Assembly: GCF_024498295.1 (NCBI RefSeq)
Contig: NZ_CP101827.1
Location: 186,001-250,000 of the forward strand
DNA length: 64,000 nucleotides
Direction: 5' to 3'
From: Thermocaproicibacter melissae
GTDB taxonomy: Bacteria > Bacillota > Clostridia > Oscillospirales > Acutalibacteraceae
Part shown: in pieces, positions 9,207-18,564 of the stretch
How positions within the stretch are numbered: the stretch's first letter is position 1
How the letters are laid out: each line of letters begins with the position of its first letter
The notes under the pieces: generated by a model
What the model saw: only the letters and a program-made list of their open reading frames with translations
What the model was told of the DNA's origin: nothing
Databases searched by the model: none
Made by a program: the position numbers and the translations under genes

Positions 9207-9452
9207 ATGATTGAACTAACACAGCTTGACGGCACACAGTTCTCTTTGAACGAACACCTGATTGAGGTTGTTCTAAACATCCCGGAAACAAAAGTTCTCT
9301 TGACAAACGGAAAGTATTATCTGGTTCAAGAAAGCCGCAGCGAAGTAGACCGCCGCGTGCTTGAATATGAACGAAAAGTCTACAATTGGCATTCCGCCGG
9401 TAAAACTGGAGACAGCCGAAAGCGGTCCTCCCGCGAAGAAGAAACCTCTTGA
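9207..9452 (+). CDS. flbD: FlbD / SwrD family flagellar protein
   Basis: This 81-residue protein belongs to the FlbD (PF06289) family; the Bacillus member SwrD increases flagellar motor power. The conserved body is visible (MIELTQLDGTQFSLN at the N-terminus, then LLTNGKYYLVQES near 32-44). The C-terminal 20 residues are basic/acidic and probably disordered. Position between flgE and fliM matches Bacillus, but the fliL gene usually found next is missing; instead a 154-base non-coding gap follows. Confidence 0.88.
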   Translation: MIELTQLDGTQFSLNEHLIEVVLNIPETKVLLTNGKYYLVQESRSEVDRRVLEYERKVYNWHSAGKTGDSRKRSSREEETS

Positions 9453-9606
9453 ATTTTCCTTTTGAGCACCGAAGCATGCGCCGGGGCCTGCCGACGGTGC
9501 TTCGGCCTAAAATTCGAGTATTATTAGCGTGATGTCTACCGCACGGGACAAAACGTTTTACATAGGCTTTTGCCATTGAATATTAGTGCGGAGAAGGTGG
9601 TAACTA

Positions 9607-10602
9607 ATGGCCGAAGTCCTCTCACAGCAGCAAATTGACGAACTCCTAGGCAGTCTGCAAAGTGGAAATACCGACCTTACAAAAATCGAAGAGCAAACCG
9701 CTGCACAGAAAATCAAAGATTATGACTTTCTTTCTCCGAAAAAATTCACAAGAGAACAGATTCGCCTGCTTCAAAGTGTTTTTGAGAATTATTCACGTAT
9801 GCTTTCCCTCTACCTTTCCAGCCAGCTACGAATTTCGTGTCAGACGGAAGTTCTTCAAGTGGAAGAAGAAGAATACCGCGAATTTGAAAATGCACTCAGC
9901 GATTCTGTGCTTGTTGCCGTCATGGGATTGCACAGCGATACCTATCATGTAGAGGATAAACAGATTTTAATGGAAATGTCGCGGCCGATTTCCTTCAGTG
10001 CGCTGGACAAGCTCCTCGGAGGGAACGGCTCAGGTTACCTCATAAACCGCGATTACACGGAAATCGAGATTTCCTTGCTGACATACCTGTTCAAGCAGTT
10101 TGCCAATCTTCTGGGAGATTCTTGGAGCAACTATTTTGACATCAGTTTCAGCATGGATTCCATTGAAACCAACCCTCAAATGGTTCAATCCATTCAGCCG
10201 GATGAATCGGTTGCAATCGTTGTTTTAAGCATCACGCTTAATGAACTTCAAGGCAACCTCAATATTTGCCTTCCCGCGAGCTCTTTGGAAGAACTTTTCA
10301 AAAGCTACGATGCAAAGTTCGTGAAAGCAAACAAGCATGATGCCCCCCATGAAAAGCAGCTTAAACGAGAAAGCATCTTAAAACAGCTGGAGGGAACTCC
10401 TCTTACAGTCTCTGCGATTCTCGGTTCCACCGAGGTTACCCTTGGGGAACTGCTTAACCTTCACCCGGGTGATATTATTCCGCTTGAGTCGAAGGTAGGC
10501 CCTGGATCCATTACCATCAACGTAGAGAAGCTGGAATGGTTCAAGGGCACACTAGGTACATTGCGGAAAAACTATGCAGTAAAAGTCGAAAAGGCTCTTT
10601 AA
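9607..10602 (+). CDS. fliM: Flagellar motor switch protein FliM
   Basis: FliM is the C-ring subunit that binds phosphorylated CheY. The 331-residue product begins with the CheY-binding peptide (LSQQQIDELLGSLQSG). It then has the CheC-like middle domain (about 45-230, with LLGGNGSGY) and a C-terminal SpoA/FliN-like domain (about 245-325). Length is normal. It is followed after 30 bases by fliY, its partner in the C ring. Confidence 0.96.
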   Translation: MAEVLSQQQIDELLGSLQSGNTDLTKIEEQTAAQKIKDYDFLSPKKFTREQIRLLQSVFENYSRMLSLYLSSQLRISCQTEVLQVEEEEYREFENALSDSVLVAVMGLHSDTYHVEDKQILMEMSRPISFSALDKLLGGNGSGYLINRDYTEIEISLLTYLFKQFANLLGDSWSNYFDISFSMDSIETNPQMVQSIQPDESVAIVVLSITLNELQGNLNICLPASSLEELFKSYDAKFVKANKHDAPHEKQLKRESILKQLEGTPLTVSAILGSTEVTLGELLNLHPGDIIPLESKVGPGSITINVEKLEWFKGTLGTLRKNYAVKVEKAL

Positions 10603-10632
10603 GCCGCACTAATTAGAAAAAAGGTGATTTCA

Positions 10633-11937
10633 TTGGGAGTAAATAATGCGGAACTTTTAACGCCGATGGAGATTGATGCAATTGGCGAGATTTTGAACAT
10701 CAGTTTGGGCTCGTCGGCCACCTCAGTTTCACAGCTGCTTGGCCAACAGGTTAACATTACCACTCCGGAAGTAAAGTTGGTAAAGACCAGTGAATTCGAC
10801 ATTAGACTTTATGAGCCTGCAATCGGTGTCGAAATCAAATATGTGAGTGGTCTTACCGGAAAGAATATTTTGATATTAAAAGAAGAAGACGTCAAGGTTA
10901 TTGTCGGTCTTCTTCTCCAGACAGATTTTTCAGACCGCGAGTTTGTTCTGGATGAAATGAACATCGGCGCCATCTGTGAGGTCATGAACCAGATGATGGG
11001 GGCTTCTGCCACCGCGCTGTCACAGTTCTTGAATCGCTCCATCATTATCTCCCCGCCGACTTCCTTCCCAATCCAGTCTGGGGATGAATTCCGTGAAAAA
11101 TATTTGAGCGGCAGTGAAGATATTGTTGCAGTATACTTCGACCTCTCCATCGGTAACGTGGTAAAAAGTAAGTTCATTAACTTGATGCGCACCGATCTTG
11201 CAAAAGAACTTGTCGCAAACTTCCAACTGGATGGCGGCGAAGAAGAAAACGCCCAGTCTTCGGCAGAATCCGCGCCGGCGGTTGCTCCATCCGCGCCTAC
11301 AGCAGCGGCTGCGCCTGCTGCACCGGCCACGCCGCCTGTTGCTCCGGCTGCATCAGCGCCTGCTGCACCGACCACGCCGCCTGTTGCTCCGGCTGCACCC
11401 GCTGCTCCGACCGCAACGGCAACAGCTCCTGCAACACCAACTCCTCCCGCATCGGCAACTGCTCCCGCTGCACCTGCAAATGCCCCTGCTCCGCAGCCTG
11501 TTCCCACGGCGGGTTCTGTTGCTCCGGCTCCTGGCGCGGTATCCTCTGTTCCGCCAGCGGCAACACCGTATCCTGCTGCGCCGATGCAGGCGCCCTATTA
11601 CGCGCCGCCTGCCAATTACAGCGTGACAAATGCAGTGTACCCGAATTTCGACAACGCAGCGCCATCGCTTACGCAGAATGAAACAAATAATTTGAATATG
11701 ATTATGTCCGTTCCACTTCAAATCACCGTTGAAATCGGAAGGACAAGCAAGAAGATTAAAGACATCCTTGAGTTCACAACGGGTACAATTGTAGAATTGA
11801 ACCGTCAGGCCGGTTCTCAGGTGGATGTTCTTGTGAACGGAAAAGCAATCGCAAAAGGGAACGTCGTCGTAGTTGATGACAACTACGGTGTCCGCATTAC
11901 CGAGGTTATCAACAGCGAATTGATGAAACTGATATAA
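10633..11937 (+). CDS. fliY: Flagellar switch phosphatase FliY (FliN-type C-terminus)
   Basis: FliY combines a CheC-like CheY-P phosphatase with a FliN domain in the C ring. The two phosphatase helices each keep the ExxN motif (EILNISLGSSATS near 15-27 and EVMNQMMGASATA near 117-129), so activity is likely. A Pro/Ala/Thr linker of about 130 residues (about 210-340) separates them from the C-terminal SpoA domain (about 350-430). TTG 10633 is preferred because AAAGGTG lies 7 bases upstream; a GTG at 10624 is the alternative. The linker contains a 45-bp tandem duplication (11311-11400). Confidence 0.93.
   Translation: MGVNNAELLTPMEIDAIGEILNISLGSSATSVSQLLGQQVNITTPEVKLVKTSEFDIRLYEPAIGVEIKYVSGLTGKNILILKEEDVKVIVGLLLQTDFSDREFVLDEMNIGAICEVMNQMMGASATALSQFLNRSIIISPPTSFPIQSGDEFREKYLSGSEDIVAVYFDLSIGNVVKSKFINLMRTDLAKELVANFQLDGGEEENAQSSAESAPAVAPSAPTAAAAPAAPATPPVAPAASAPAAPTTPPVAPAAPAAPTATATAPATPTPPASATAPAAPANAPAPQPVPTAGSVAPAPGAVSSVPPAATPYPAAPMQAPYYAPPANYSVTNAVYPNFDNAAPSLTQNETNNLNMIMSVPLQITVEIGRTSKKIKDILEFTTGTIVELNRQAGSQVDVLVNGKAIAKGNVVVVDDNYGVRITEVINSELMKLI
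11311..11400 (+). repeat. 45-bp tandem duplication in fliY linker
   Basis: The units 11311-11355 and 11356-11400 differ at only a few bases (one G/A change and the last codon). Each codes 15 residues of the Ala/Pro linker (APAAPATPPVAPAAS and APAAPTTPPVAPAAP). In-frame repetition in a flexible linker suggests recent length change by slippage or unequal recombination. Confidence 0.85.
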
Positions 11938-11968
11938 TGACTCAACATTCAATTAGGAGGAACGACAC

Positions 11969-12331
11969 ATGGATAAGAAAATAATGCTCGTAGACGATGC
12001 TGCCTTTATGAGAATGATGATTAAGGACACCCTGTCCAAAAACGGATATACGAATATCATTGAAGCAAATAACGGGCAAGTAGCTGTTAATACATACGCT
12101 GCCGAACATCCGGACCTTGTAATTATGGATATTACCATGCCGGTAATGGACGGATTGGAAGCCTTGAAGCAAATTAAAAGTGTAGATCCGTCTGCCAACA
12201 TCATTATGTGCTCTGCCATGGGACAGGAAGCAATGGTTGTCGATGCTCTGAAACATGGTGCAAAAGATTTCATTGTAAAACCGTTCAAGGCAGACCGCAT
12301 TATGAAAACCGTTAGAAGCATTTTAGGTTAA
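11969..12331 (+). CDS. cheY: Chemotaxis response regulator CheY
   Basis: CheY is the diffusible receiver that carries the CheA signal to FliM/FliY. The 120-residue single-domain protein keeps all key residues: acidic pair D9/D10, phospho-acceptor D54 (IMDITMP), Ser/Thr-position S82 and K104 (VKPF). It lies between fliY and fliO, as in Bacillus, tying signal and switch genes together. A clear AGGAGG precedes ATG 11969. Confidence 0.95.
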   Translation: MDKKIMLVDDAAFMRMMIKDTLSKNGYTNIIEANNGQVAVNTYAAEHPDLVIMDITMPVMDGLEALKQIKSVDPSANIIMCSAMGQEAMVVDALKHGAKDFIVKPFKADRIMKTVRSILG

Positions 12332-12335
12332 TCCC

Positions 12336-12749
12336 ATGAAAATGCCGTATTTACTTTCCTTCGATTCGGCATCTCAGCTTGGGGAGCTTATCCTCTACTT
12401 GCTGGCGGTTGTCGGCGTCTTATGGTTGTGCTGGGCGCTGAGCAAGTTTCTTCTGAAGCGCACCGGTGCAATCAGCAGCACAAACAATATCCGAATTCTC
12501 GAGCGTGTGAGCATTGCCCAGGACAAGGGCCTTGTGATTGCGGAAATCTGCGGCGGAGTTTACCTTCTTTCGTTCTCAAATGAGCGAGTAGAGATTCTCA
12601 TGGAACTTGACAGGCACTTATTGAAGCAGCCGAAGCCCATGGCTCAGCAGAGTTTCAAGGATATCTTGAACTCCGCCCTGAAAGGAAGATTGGATGCAAC
12701 CAGATTTAACGGAAAAAACAACAACGGCAGTGACGACAGCAAAACCTAA
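12336..12749 (+). CDS. fliO: Flagellar biosynthetic protein FliO (FliZ-type)
   Basis: FliO helps assemble or stabilise the FliP ring of the export gate. The 137-residue product has one N-terminal membrane segment (about 18-38) followed by a basic cytoplasmic domain with the FliO-like motif (NIRILERVSIAQDKGLVIAEI). It starts 4 bases after cheY. The last 56 bases overlap the start of fliP in another frame, a large overlap that implies coupled expression. Confidence 0.85.
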   Translation: MKMPYLLSFDSASQLGELILYLLAVVGVLWLCWALSKFLLKRTGAISSTNNIRILERVSIAQDKGLVIAEICGGVYLLSFSNERVEILMELDRHLLKQPKPMAQQSFKDILNSALKGRLDATRFNGKNNNGSDDSKT

Positions 12750-13503
12750 AAAATCGGCGAAGCAGAAAACCTTCCGAAAGGTCATGCTTTCCGTGGCTGT
12801 GTTTCTCATCGTTCTTCTTCTCCTGCCCATGAGAGCTTCCGCTGCCAGCAGTGTGAATGTGAATGTGAACGGAGAGGGCGTCAACACCCTCGAAATCATC
12901 GAGATGATGACGATTCTCGCACTGCTGCCCACAATTCTCATCATGACAAGCTGCTTCACGCGCATCGTGATTGTTCTTTCGTTCTTAAGGAATGCCCTTG
13001 GTCTTCAGAACACTCCGCCGAACCAAGTGCTCATCGGCATTTCGCTTTTTCTCACGCTTTTCATCATGTCTCCGATTGTGTCAAAAATCAACACAGAGGC
13101 TTACCAGCCTTACAAGGAATCCCGCATCACCCAAGAGGAGTTCATGAAGAAGGCCAGTGAGCCGCTCAAGGAGTTCATGCTGAAAAACACCAAAACGCAG
13201 GACCTGAATCTTTTCCGCAGCCTCGGAAAAGTCAGCGACGACGTGGCGGCCAAGGATCTTTCCATTACCGTTGTAATTCCAGCATTCATGACCAGTGAGC
13301 TCAAGCGTGCTTTCATTATCGGTTTCCTGCTTTACATACCGTTTTTGATTATCGACATGATTGTTTCAAGCACACTGATGTCCATGGGCATGGTGATGCT
13401 TCCGCCGAACATGGTTTCCATGCCGTTCAAGCTCCTGCTCTTCATCATTGTCGATGGTTGGGACTTGCTCTTCAAAACGCTGGCAACTTCATTTAACCTC
13501 TAG
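12694..13503 (+). CDS. fliP: Flagellar export gate protein FliP
   Basis: FliP forms the core pore of the flagellar type III export gate with FliQ and FliR. The 269-residue product has a basic N-terminus and a cleavable signal-like segment ending in MRASAASS (about 30-50), as usual for FliP. Conserved membrane segments follow (TSCFTRIVIVLSFLRNALG near 86-104, and C-terminal segments). ATG 12694 lies inside fliO; the 25-30 residues before the signal segment are unusual and may be extra if an internal start is used. Confidence 0.94.
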   Translation: MQPDLTEKTTTAVTTAKPKKSAKQKTFRKVMLSVAVFLIVLLLLPMRASAASSVNVNVNGEGVNTLEIIEMMTILALLPTILIMTSCFTRIVIVLSFLRNALGLQNTPPNQVLIGISLFLTLFIMSPIVSKINTEAYQPYKESRITQEEFMKKASEPLKEFMLKNTKTQDLNLFRSLGKVSDDVAAKDLSITVVIPAFMTSELKRAFIIGFLLYIPFLIIDMIVSSTLMSMGMVMLPPNMVSMPFKLLLFIIVDGWDLLFKTLATSFNL

Positions 13504-13527
13504 CGTGAGCCGGAAAGGAATTGACTT

Positions 13528-13794
13528 ATGTCCGTAGCACAGGTAACACAAATCGTTCAGGCAGCTTTGATTGCAATGCTGAAAGTCTCGGCTCCTGTTT
13601 TGCTCATCAGTATGGCTGTCGGTCTGGTCGTTTCCATTCTGCAGGCTGCCACGCAGATTCATGAGCAGAGTGTCGCCTTTGTTCCGAAGCTCGTTGCCAT
13701 CGCTGTCATACTTGTGATTATGGGTGCATGGATGCTCGGAAACCTGAAGGATTTTACGCTATATATATTCGACCAGATTGTGAACTTGTCATAA
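13528..13794 (+). CDS. fliQ: Flagellar export gate protein FliQ
   Basis: FliQ is the small helical-hairpin subunit of the export gate. The 88-residue product has two membrane segments (about 15-40 and 50-75) and the typical ATQIHEQSVAFVPK loop between them. It lies 24 bases after fliP with AAAGGAA upstream of the ATG. Confidence 0.94.
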   Translation: MSVAQVTQIVQAALIAMLKVSAPVLLISMAVGLVVSILQAATQIHEQSVAFVPKLVAIAVILVIMGAWMLGNLKDFTLYIFDQIVNLS

Positions 13795-13809
13795 AGGCGT
13801 GGTGCGCTG

Positions 13810-14574
13810 TTGGAACTTGATTACAACTTTAATTTACTGATGATGCTGTTTCTGCGTATGTCGGGTTGTATTCTTTTTAACCCCATCTTCGGCAGAAAAA
13901 ACATTCCGAATTTGGCGCGCGCTGCCCTTTGTCTTATGCTTACTCTCTTTACCTATCCGTTTCTTCCGCAGAAGTCGCTGGAAATCTCCAAACCAATCGT
14001 GTTTGTCGTCTGCGGCGTGAAGGAACTGCTGATAGGTCTTATCATCGGCTTCCTGATTCAAATGATACAATCGGTTTTCATCATGGCCGGTGAACAGATG
14101 GATATGCAAATCGGCATTTCCATGTCGAAGATTTACGACCCGCAAAGCAACATTTCGATGCCGCTCTCCGCTTCGCTGATCAACGCAATGTTTTTTCTGA
14201 TTTTTTTCCTCACAAACTCGCACCTGACCTTGATGGAGCTTTTTGTGAAGCTCGGCACAGCGATTCCTTACGGAGACACAGCGATTCCGTCCACTATCTT
14301 CAAGGATCTTGCCGGTTGCTTCGGGCTTATGCTGATTTACTCCGCAAAGCTCTGTCTGCCTCTCATCGCCGTTGAAATGATTGCGCAGGTCGGCATTGGC
14401 ATCATGATGAGGGCTGTGCCGCAAATTGATATTTTTACCATCGAGATTCAAATGAAAATCATCATCGGCTTTTTGGCGGTCATTTTCCTGGTGCCGTCGT
14501 TCTCATCACTGATTGAAAAACTTATCAACGTTATGTTTGAAAATATCAGCGAAATTTACTCGCTGTTGACATAA
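13810..14574 (+). CDS. fliR: Flagellar export gate protein FliR
   Basis: FliR completes the FliPQR gate. The 254-residue product is very hydrophobic, with about six membrane segments, and carries the conserved MRMSG-like N-terminal helix and AGEQMDMQIGISM motif near 97-109. TTG 13810 is the upstream start, 15 bases after fliQ; no ATG lies between it and conserved sequence until Met11. Confidence 0.93.
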   Translation: MELDYNFNLLMMLFLRMSGCILFNPIFGRKNIPNLARAALCLMLTLFTYPFLPQKSLEISKPIVFVVCGVKELLIGLIIGFLIQMIQSVFIMAGEQMDMQIGISMSKIYDPQSNISMPLSASLINAMFFLIFFLTNSHLTLMELFVKLGTAIPYGDTAIPSTIFKDLAGCFGLMLIYSAKLCLPLIAVEMIAQVGIGIMMRAVPQIDIFTIEIQMKIIIGFLAVIFLVPSFSSLIEKLINVMFENISEIYSLLT

Positions 14575-14607
14575 TTGGATATGGCCTAACGGCAGAGGGG
14601 GGATTTC

Positions 14608-15675
14608 ATGGCGTCGGCGTCCGAAAAAACCGAAAAGGCAACGCCGAAAAAGCGCGAAGACGAACGCAAAAAAGGTAATATCTTTCAAAGCGCCGATACC
14701 GTCAGCGCATTCTGCGTTCTCATTGTTTTCCTTGCCTTGCGCATCGCCATGCCTTACATCTACCGCTCCCTCTCCAACATTATGAGGGCCAGCATTCAGT
14801 CCATCGGTGAGCAGGACACTCTCTCCACTGCTTACGCGCTCAGCCTAAACCGCTCCATGTGGATGCAGATTCTTCTGCTTTCCTCTCCCGTTCTTCTCGC
14901 GGCAGCTGGCACCGGAATCCTCGTTACGGGGGTTCAGACAAGGTTCAAATTCTCCGGAGAGAAAATCAAGTTTAAGCTCAACAACATCAGTCCCTTACAG
15001 GGAATTAAACGACTTTTTTCGCTACGTTCCGTCATTGAGGTTCTGAAAGCCGCTATTAAAACGGTCATCATCGGCTACATCATCTACCGCAAAATCCTCG
15101 ACATCCGCGTTCAGTGCACGGCCATGATGCAAACGGACGTCCTGCGGTCCACCGTTGCGGTTCTCAATGATCTGATGGAACTCGTCATTCAGATTTCCGT
15201 TGTGCTGCTTGCTCTTGCTGCTGCGGACTATCTCTACCAATGGTGGGAATACGAGCGCAACATCAAGATGACCAAGCAGGAAGTTAAGGAAGAGTTCAAA
15301 CAGCTGGAAGGCAACCCCGAAATCAAGGGGCGCATCCGCCAGATGCAGCGTGAGATGTCACGCAGGCGCATGATGCAGCAGGTTCCGACCGCAGATGTGG
15401 TCATTAGAAACCCTACGCATTACGCCGTTGCCCTGCGCTACAACCCGGATAAAGACAATGCTCCGGTCGTTGTCGCAAAAGGGCAGGACTATGTTGCCCT
15501 GCGCATTGTAGAAATCGCAGAGCAGTATGGTATTCCGATGAGGGAGGACAAGCCGCTTGCCCGCGCCTTGTATGCCTCCGTAGAAGTTGGGTCCGAAATT
15601 CCAACCGAGTTCTACTCCGCGCTAGCAGTTGTCATGGCGTGGGTTTTTCAGCTTAAAAAGGAGATGAGCCGATAA
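14608..15675 (+). CDS. flhB: Flagellar export switch protein FlhB
   Basis: FlhB controls the change of export substrate from hook to filament by self-cleavage. The 355-residue product starts with the soluble KTEKATPKK motif, has four membrane segments (about 33-210) and a cytoplasmic domain with the cleavage site NPTH at residues 268-271. Its stop codon abuts the flhA start. A second, stand-alone FlhB C-terminal domain is coded at 29446-29829. Confidence 0.96.
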   Translation: MASASEKTEKATPKKREDERKKGNIFQSADTVSAFCVLIVFLALRIAMPYIYRSLSNIMRASIQSIGEQDTLSTAYALSLNRSMWMQILLLSSPVLLAAAGTGILVTGVQTRFKFSGEKIKFKLNNISPLQGIKRLFSLRSVIEVLKAAIKTVIIGYIIYRKILDIRVQCTAMMQTDVLRSTVAVLNDLMELVIQISVVLLALAAADYLYQWWEYERNIKMTKQEVKEEFKQLEGNPEIKGRIRQMQREMSRRRMMQQVPTADVVIRNPTHYAVALRYNPDKDNAPVVVAKGQDYVALRIVEIAEQYGIPMREDKPLARALYASVEVGSEIPTEFYSALAVVMAWVFQLKKEMSR

Positions 15676-17733
15676 TTGAAGAAACTCTTCAACAATGCAG
15701 TTGCATTTTTCGTCATACTCATTATCGCGCTCGTTGTTATCCCTCTGCCGACCCAGCTGCTTGACGTAATGTTCATTCTGAATATTACCCTGTCGCTCAT
15801 GGTGCTGCTCCTTACCATGTATGTGCACACGGCGCTAGACTTCTCCGTTTTCCCGTCTATTTTGCTGATTGCCACATTGTTCCGTCTGGCGCTGAATATT
15901 TCCTCAACGCGTCAAATTCTGACGAACAACGGTTACGGCGGCGAAGTCATCAAGACGTTCGGTAGTTTCGTTTTGCAGGGTAACATAGTCGTCGGCTTTA
16001 TCGTCTTCCTCATCATTGTGTTGGTGAACTTCCTCGTCATCACCAAAGGCGCCGAACGCGTGTCTGAGGTTGCTGCTAGGTTCCGCTTGGACGCAATGCC
16101 CGGCAAACAGATGGCAATTGACGCAGACCTGAACTCCGGCCTCATTGACGAAAAGCAGGCCCGCGAACGCCGCGCGGATGTGCAGCGTGAAGCAGAGTTT
16201 TACGGTGCTATGGACGGTGCCAGCAAGTTCGTCAAAGGCGACGCCATCATGGCAATCGTCGTAACCTTCATCAACCTGATTGCCGGCATAATCATCGGCA
16301 TGGTGCAGGGCGGCAAATCGTTTGACGAAGTCCTCAACATTTACACGATTGCCTCCGTCGGTGACGGTCTTGTCTCGCAGGTTCCCGCACTTTTGATTTC
16401 AACCGCGACCGGCATGATTGTTACCCGTGCCGCTTCTAACTCTACCCTCGGAAAAGATGTCGCCGGCCAGTTTGTTTCCCAGCCAATCGTTATTATAATC
16501 GCGGGCTTTGCACTTCTTGCCATGTGTCTGATTCCGGGGATGCCGATTTTACAGGTGCTCGTTCTTTCCGGACTGATGCTCGCACTTGGCTTCACCATCT
16601 TGCGGAGACACAAGGCCGAGGAACTCCAGCTTGCTCCCGCCGCCGGCGAAGCTGCCGGATCTGCCGCAGAGAATGAAGTGGAATATTACAAGAACATTGA
16701 CAATATCTACAACCTTCTCCCGCTCGACGCCATTGAAATGGACTTTGGCTACAGCCTCATTCCGCTGGTCGATGAACGGAGCGGCAGCAGCTTCATTGAG
16801 CGCCTTGTTATGTTCCGCAAACAGTTTGCCATAGAGATGGGCATGGTTGTCCCTGCCGTGCGTCTGCGCGACAGCGCAAGCCTCAACCCGAACCAGTATG
16901 TCATTAAAATCAAGGGCGAAGAAGTCGCCCGCGGCGAAATTTTAATGGATTATTATCTTGCTCTCGACCCCGGTAACCTCACCGGTGAAATCGACGGCAT
17001 TGACACCATAGAACCTGCCTACGGAATTCCGAGCAAGTGGATTACCCCCGATAAAAAGGATTTGGCAGAAATCTACGGCTACACGGTAATTGACCCGCTC
17101 TCCGTGGTCATCACGCATCTCTCCGAGACCGTTCGCAAACACGCATGCGAATTGCTCTCGCGGCAGGATGTCAGCCAGATTCTCGAAAACCTCAAGAAAT
17201 ATAACGAACCGCTTGTCAACGATGTGGTTCCCGGCATTATTTCCCAGGCAAATCTGCAAAAGGTGCTGTGCTGTCTGCTAAAAGAGGGAGTTCCTATTCG
17301 GGACATGGAGACGATTCTCGAAACGATTTCCAACCATGCAACGGTGCATGATCCCGAAATGCTCACCGAATATGTGCGGCAGGCACTCCGCCGCACTATC
17401 ACAAGACAGTGGTCGGAAGGTGGAAAGATTCGCGTCATTACGCTCGACAGCGAGGTGGAAAAGACCATCATCAACTCCATCACCAAGAACGAGCATGGAA
17501 CCTACCTTGCACTCGATCCACAGATGACGCAAAAGATCATTACCAAACTCTCGGAATGCATCGCCAATGTGAAAGACGTTATCAGCACGCCAATCATTCT
17601 GACCTCGCCCGTTGTGCGCCTCTACTTCAGTAAACTGCTTCAGCAGTTCTACCCCAAAGCAGTTGTCCTCTCGTTCAATGAACTGGAAAACAACGTGCAG
17701 ATTCAAGCTGTTGCCAATATTGCGGTTGACTGA
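15676..17733 (+). CDS. flhA: Flagellar export protein FlhA
   Basis: FlhA is the large export-gate ring protein that uses proton-motive force and binds chaperone-substrate complexes. The 685-residue product has about eight membrane segments in residues 1-315, with the FHIPEP-family loop (GDAIMAIVVTFINLIAG), then a large cytoplasmic domain. TTG 15676 directly follows the flhB TAA, with AAGGAG upstream. flhF and flhG, normally next, are missing; sigD follows after 38 bases. Confidence 0.96.
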   Translation: MKKLFNNAVAFFVILIIALVVIPLPTQLLDVMFILNITLSLMVLLLTMYVHTALDFSVFPSILLIATLFRLALNISSTRQILTNNGYGGEVIKTFGSFVLQGNIVVGFIVFLIIVLVNFLVITKGAERVSEVAARFRLDAMPGKQMAIDADLNSGLIDEKQARERRADVQREAEFYGAMDGASKFVKGDAIMAIVVTFINLIAGIIIGMVQGGKSFDEVLNIYTIASVGDGLVSQVPALLISTATGMIVTRAASNSTLGKDVAGQFVSQPIVIIIAGFALLAMCLIPGMPILQVLVLSGLMLALGFTILRRHKAEELQLAPAAGEAAGSAAENEVEYYKNIDNIYNLLPLDAIEMDFGYSLIPLVDERSGSSFIERLVMFRKQFAIEMGMVVPAVRLRDSASLNPNQYVIKIKGEEVARGEILMDYYLALDPGNLTGEIDGIDTIEPAYGIPSKWITPDKKDLAEIYGYTVIDPLSVVITHLSETVRKHACELLSRQDVSQILENLKKYNEPLVNDVVPGIISQANLQKVLCCLLKEGVPIRDMETILETISNHATVHDPEMLTEYVRQALRRTITRQWSEGGKIRVITLDSEVEKTIINSITKNEHGTYLALDPQMTQKIITKLSECIANVKDVISTPIILTSPVVRLYFSKLLQQFYPKAVVLSFNELENNVQIQAVANIAVD

Positions 17734-17771
17734 TACCGCCCCTTGATTCTATCGGAAAGGAGCACGGCTGA

Positions 17772-18545
17772 ATGACACAGACTGCAGAAACCATTCTTCT
17801 GCCCATTCAGGAGCTTTGGCTTCGTTACAAAAAAGACCGGCTACCTGAATTGCGGGACGAACTGATCCGCCATTACAGCTACCTTGTGCGCTGCATTGCG
17901 CGCAAAATCGTAGGACACTACGAATACTTCAGCGAATTAGATGACCTTGTAAGCGAAGGTCTCATTGCGCTGATGGATGCCGTGCAGAAATTTGAGCTTG
18001 ACAAAAACGTGAAATTTGAAACCTACGCATCCATCCGCATCCGCGGTGCCATGATTGATTATATTCGTAGGCAGGACTGTTTTCCGCGCCGCTTGAAACG
18101 GCTTTCAAAACAGCTTACCGAGGCGAGCGAAACTCTCTGCTGCACTCTTGGCAGGGAGCCAACTGACGCGGAGCTGGCAAAGTACCTGAACGTCAGCCCT
18201 GAGGACTACGAAAAAATGCTTGCAGAAACTTGCTCCATGAATATGCTCTCGTTTGAGGAGCTTATCTACGAGAAGGGCTGCGAAAGTCTTTCTCTTCACA
18301 CCGGTTCCGATTCCCAGGGTCCGGAACAGGCCATGGCAGAGAAGGAACTAAAAGAGATTTTGGCTGAAAGCATCTCTCGCCTAGATGAAAAAGAAAAAAT
18401 TGTAATTTCGCTTTATTATAAAGAAGAGTTAAAAATACGCGAGATTTCACAGATTCTCGGCATTAGTGACTCACGCGTTTCACAGATACACTCCAGCGCA
18501 CTGAAAAAGTTAAAGAACAGCGTTGGCAATTATTTGAAACAGTAG
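17772..18545 (+). CDS. sigD: RNA polymerase sigma factor SigD/FliA (sigma-28)
   Basis: This sigma factor transcribes late flagellar and chemotaxis genes. The 257-residue product has sigma region 2 (about 40-100, ELDDLVSEGLIALMDAV and FETYASIRIRGAMIDYIRRQD), region 3 (about 115-165) and region 4 with a helix-turn-helix (about 205-252). Three matching promoters (TAAA-N15-RCCGATAT) lie in this window before fliD, the cheW-pilZ-cheW-mcp operon and cheA, supporting the call. No FlgM anti-sigma gene was seen in the window. A clear AAAGGAG precedes the ATG. Confidence 0.95.
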   Translation: MTQTAETILLPIQELWLRYKKDRLPELRDELIRHYSYLVRCIARKIVGHYEYFSELDDLVSEGLIALMDAVQKFELDKNVKFETYASIRIRGAMIDYIRRQDCFPRRLKRLSKQLTEASETLCCTLGREPTDAELAKYLNVSPEDYEKMLAETCSMNMLSFEELIYEKGCESLSLHTGSDSQGPEQAMAEKELKEILAESISRLDEKEKIVISLYYKEELKIREISQILGISDSRVSQIHSSALKKLKNSVGNYLKQ

Positions 18546-18564
18546 GGAAAGAAGGGTTCAGCTT

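Noticed and set aside
10809-11507. Gly/Ala-rich frame opposite the fliY linker
   Set aside because: It is the complement of the Pro/Ala linker codons and has no independent support.
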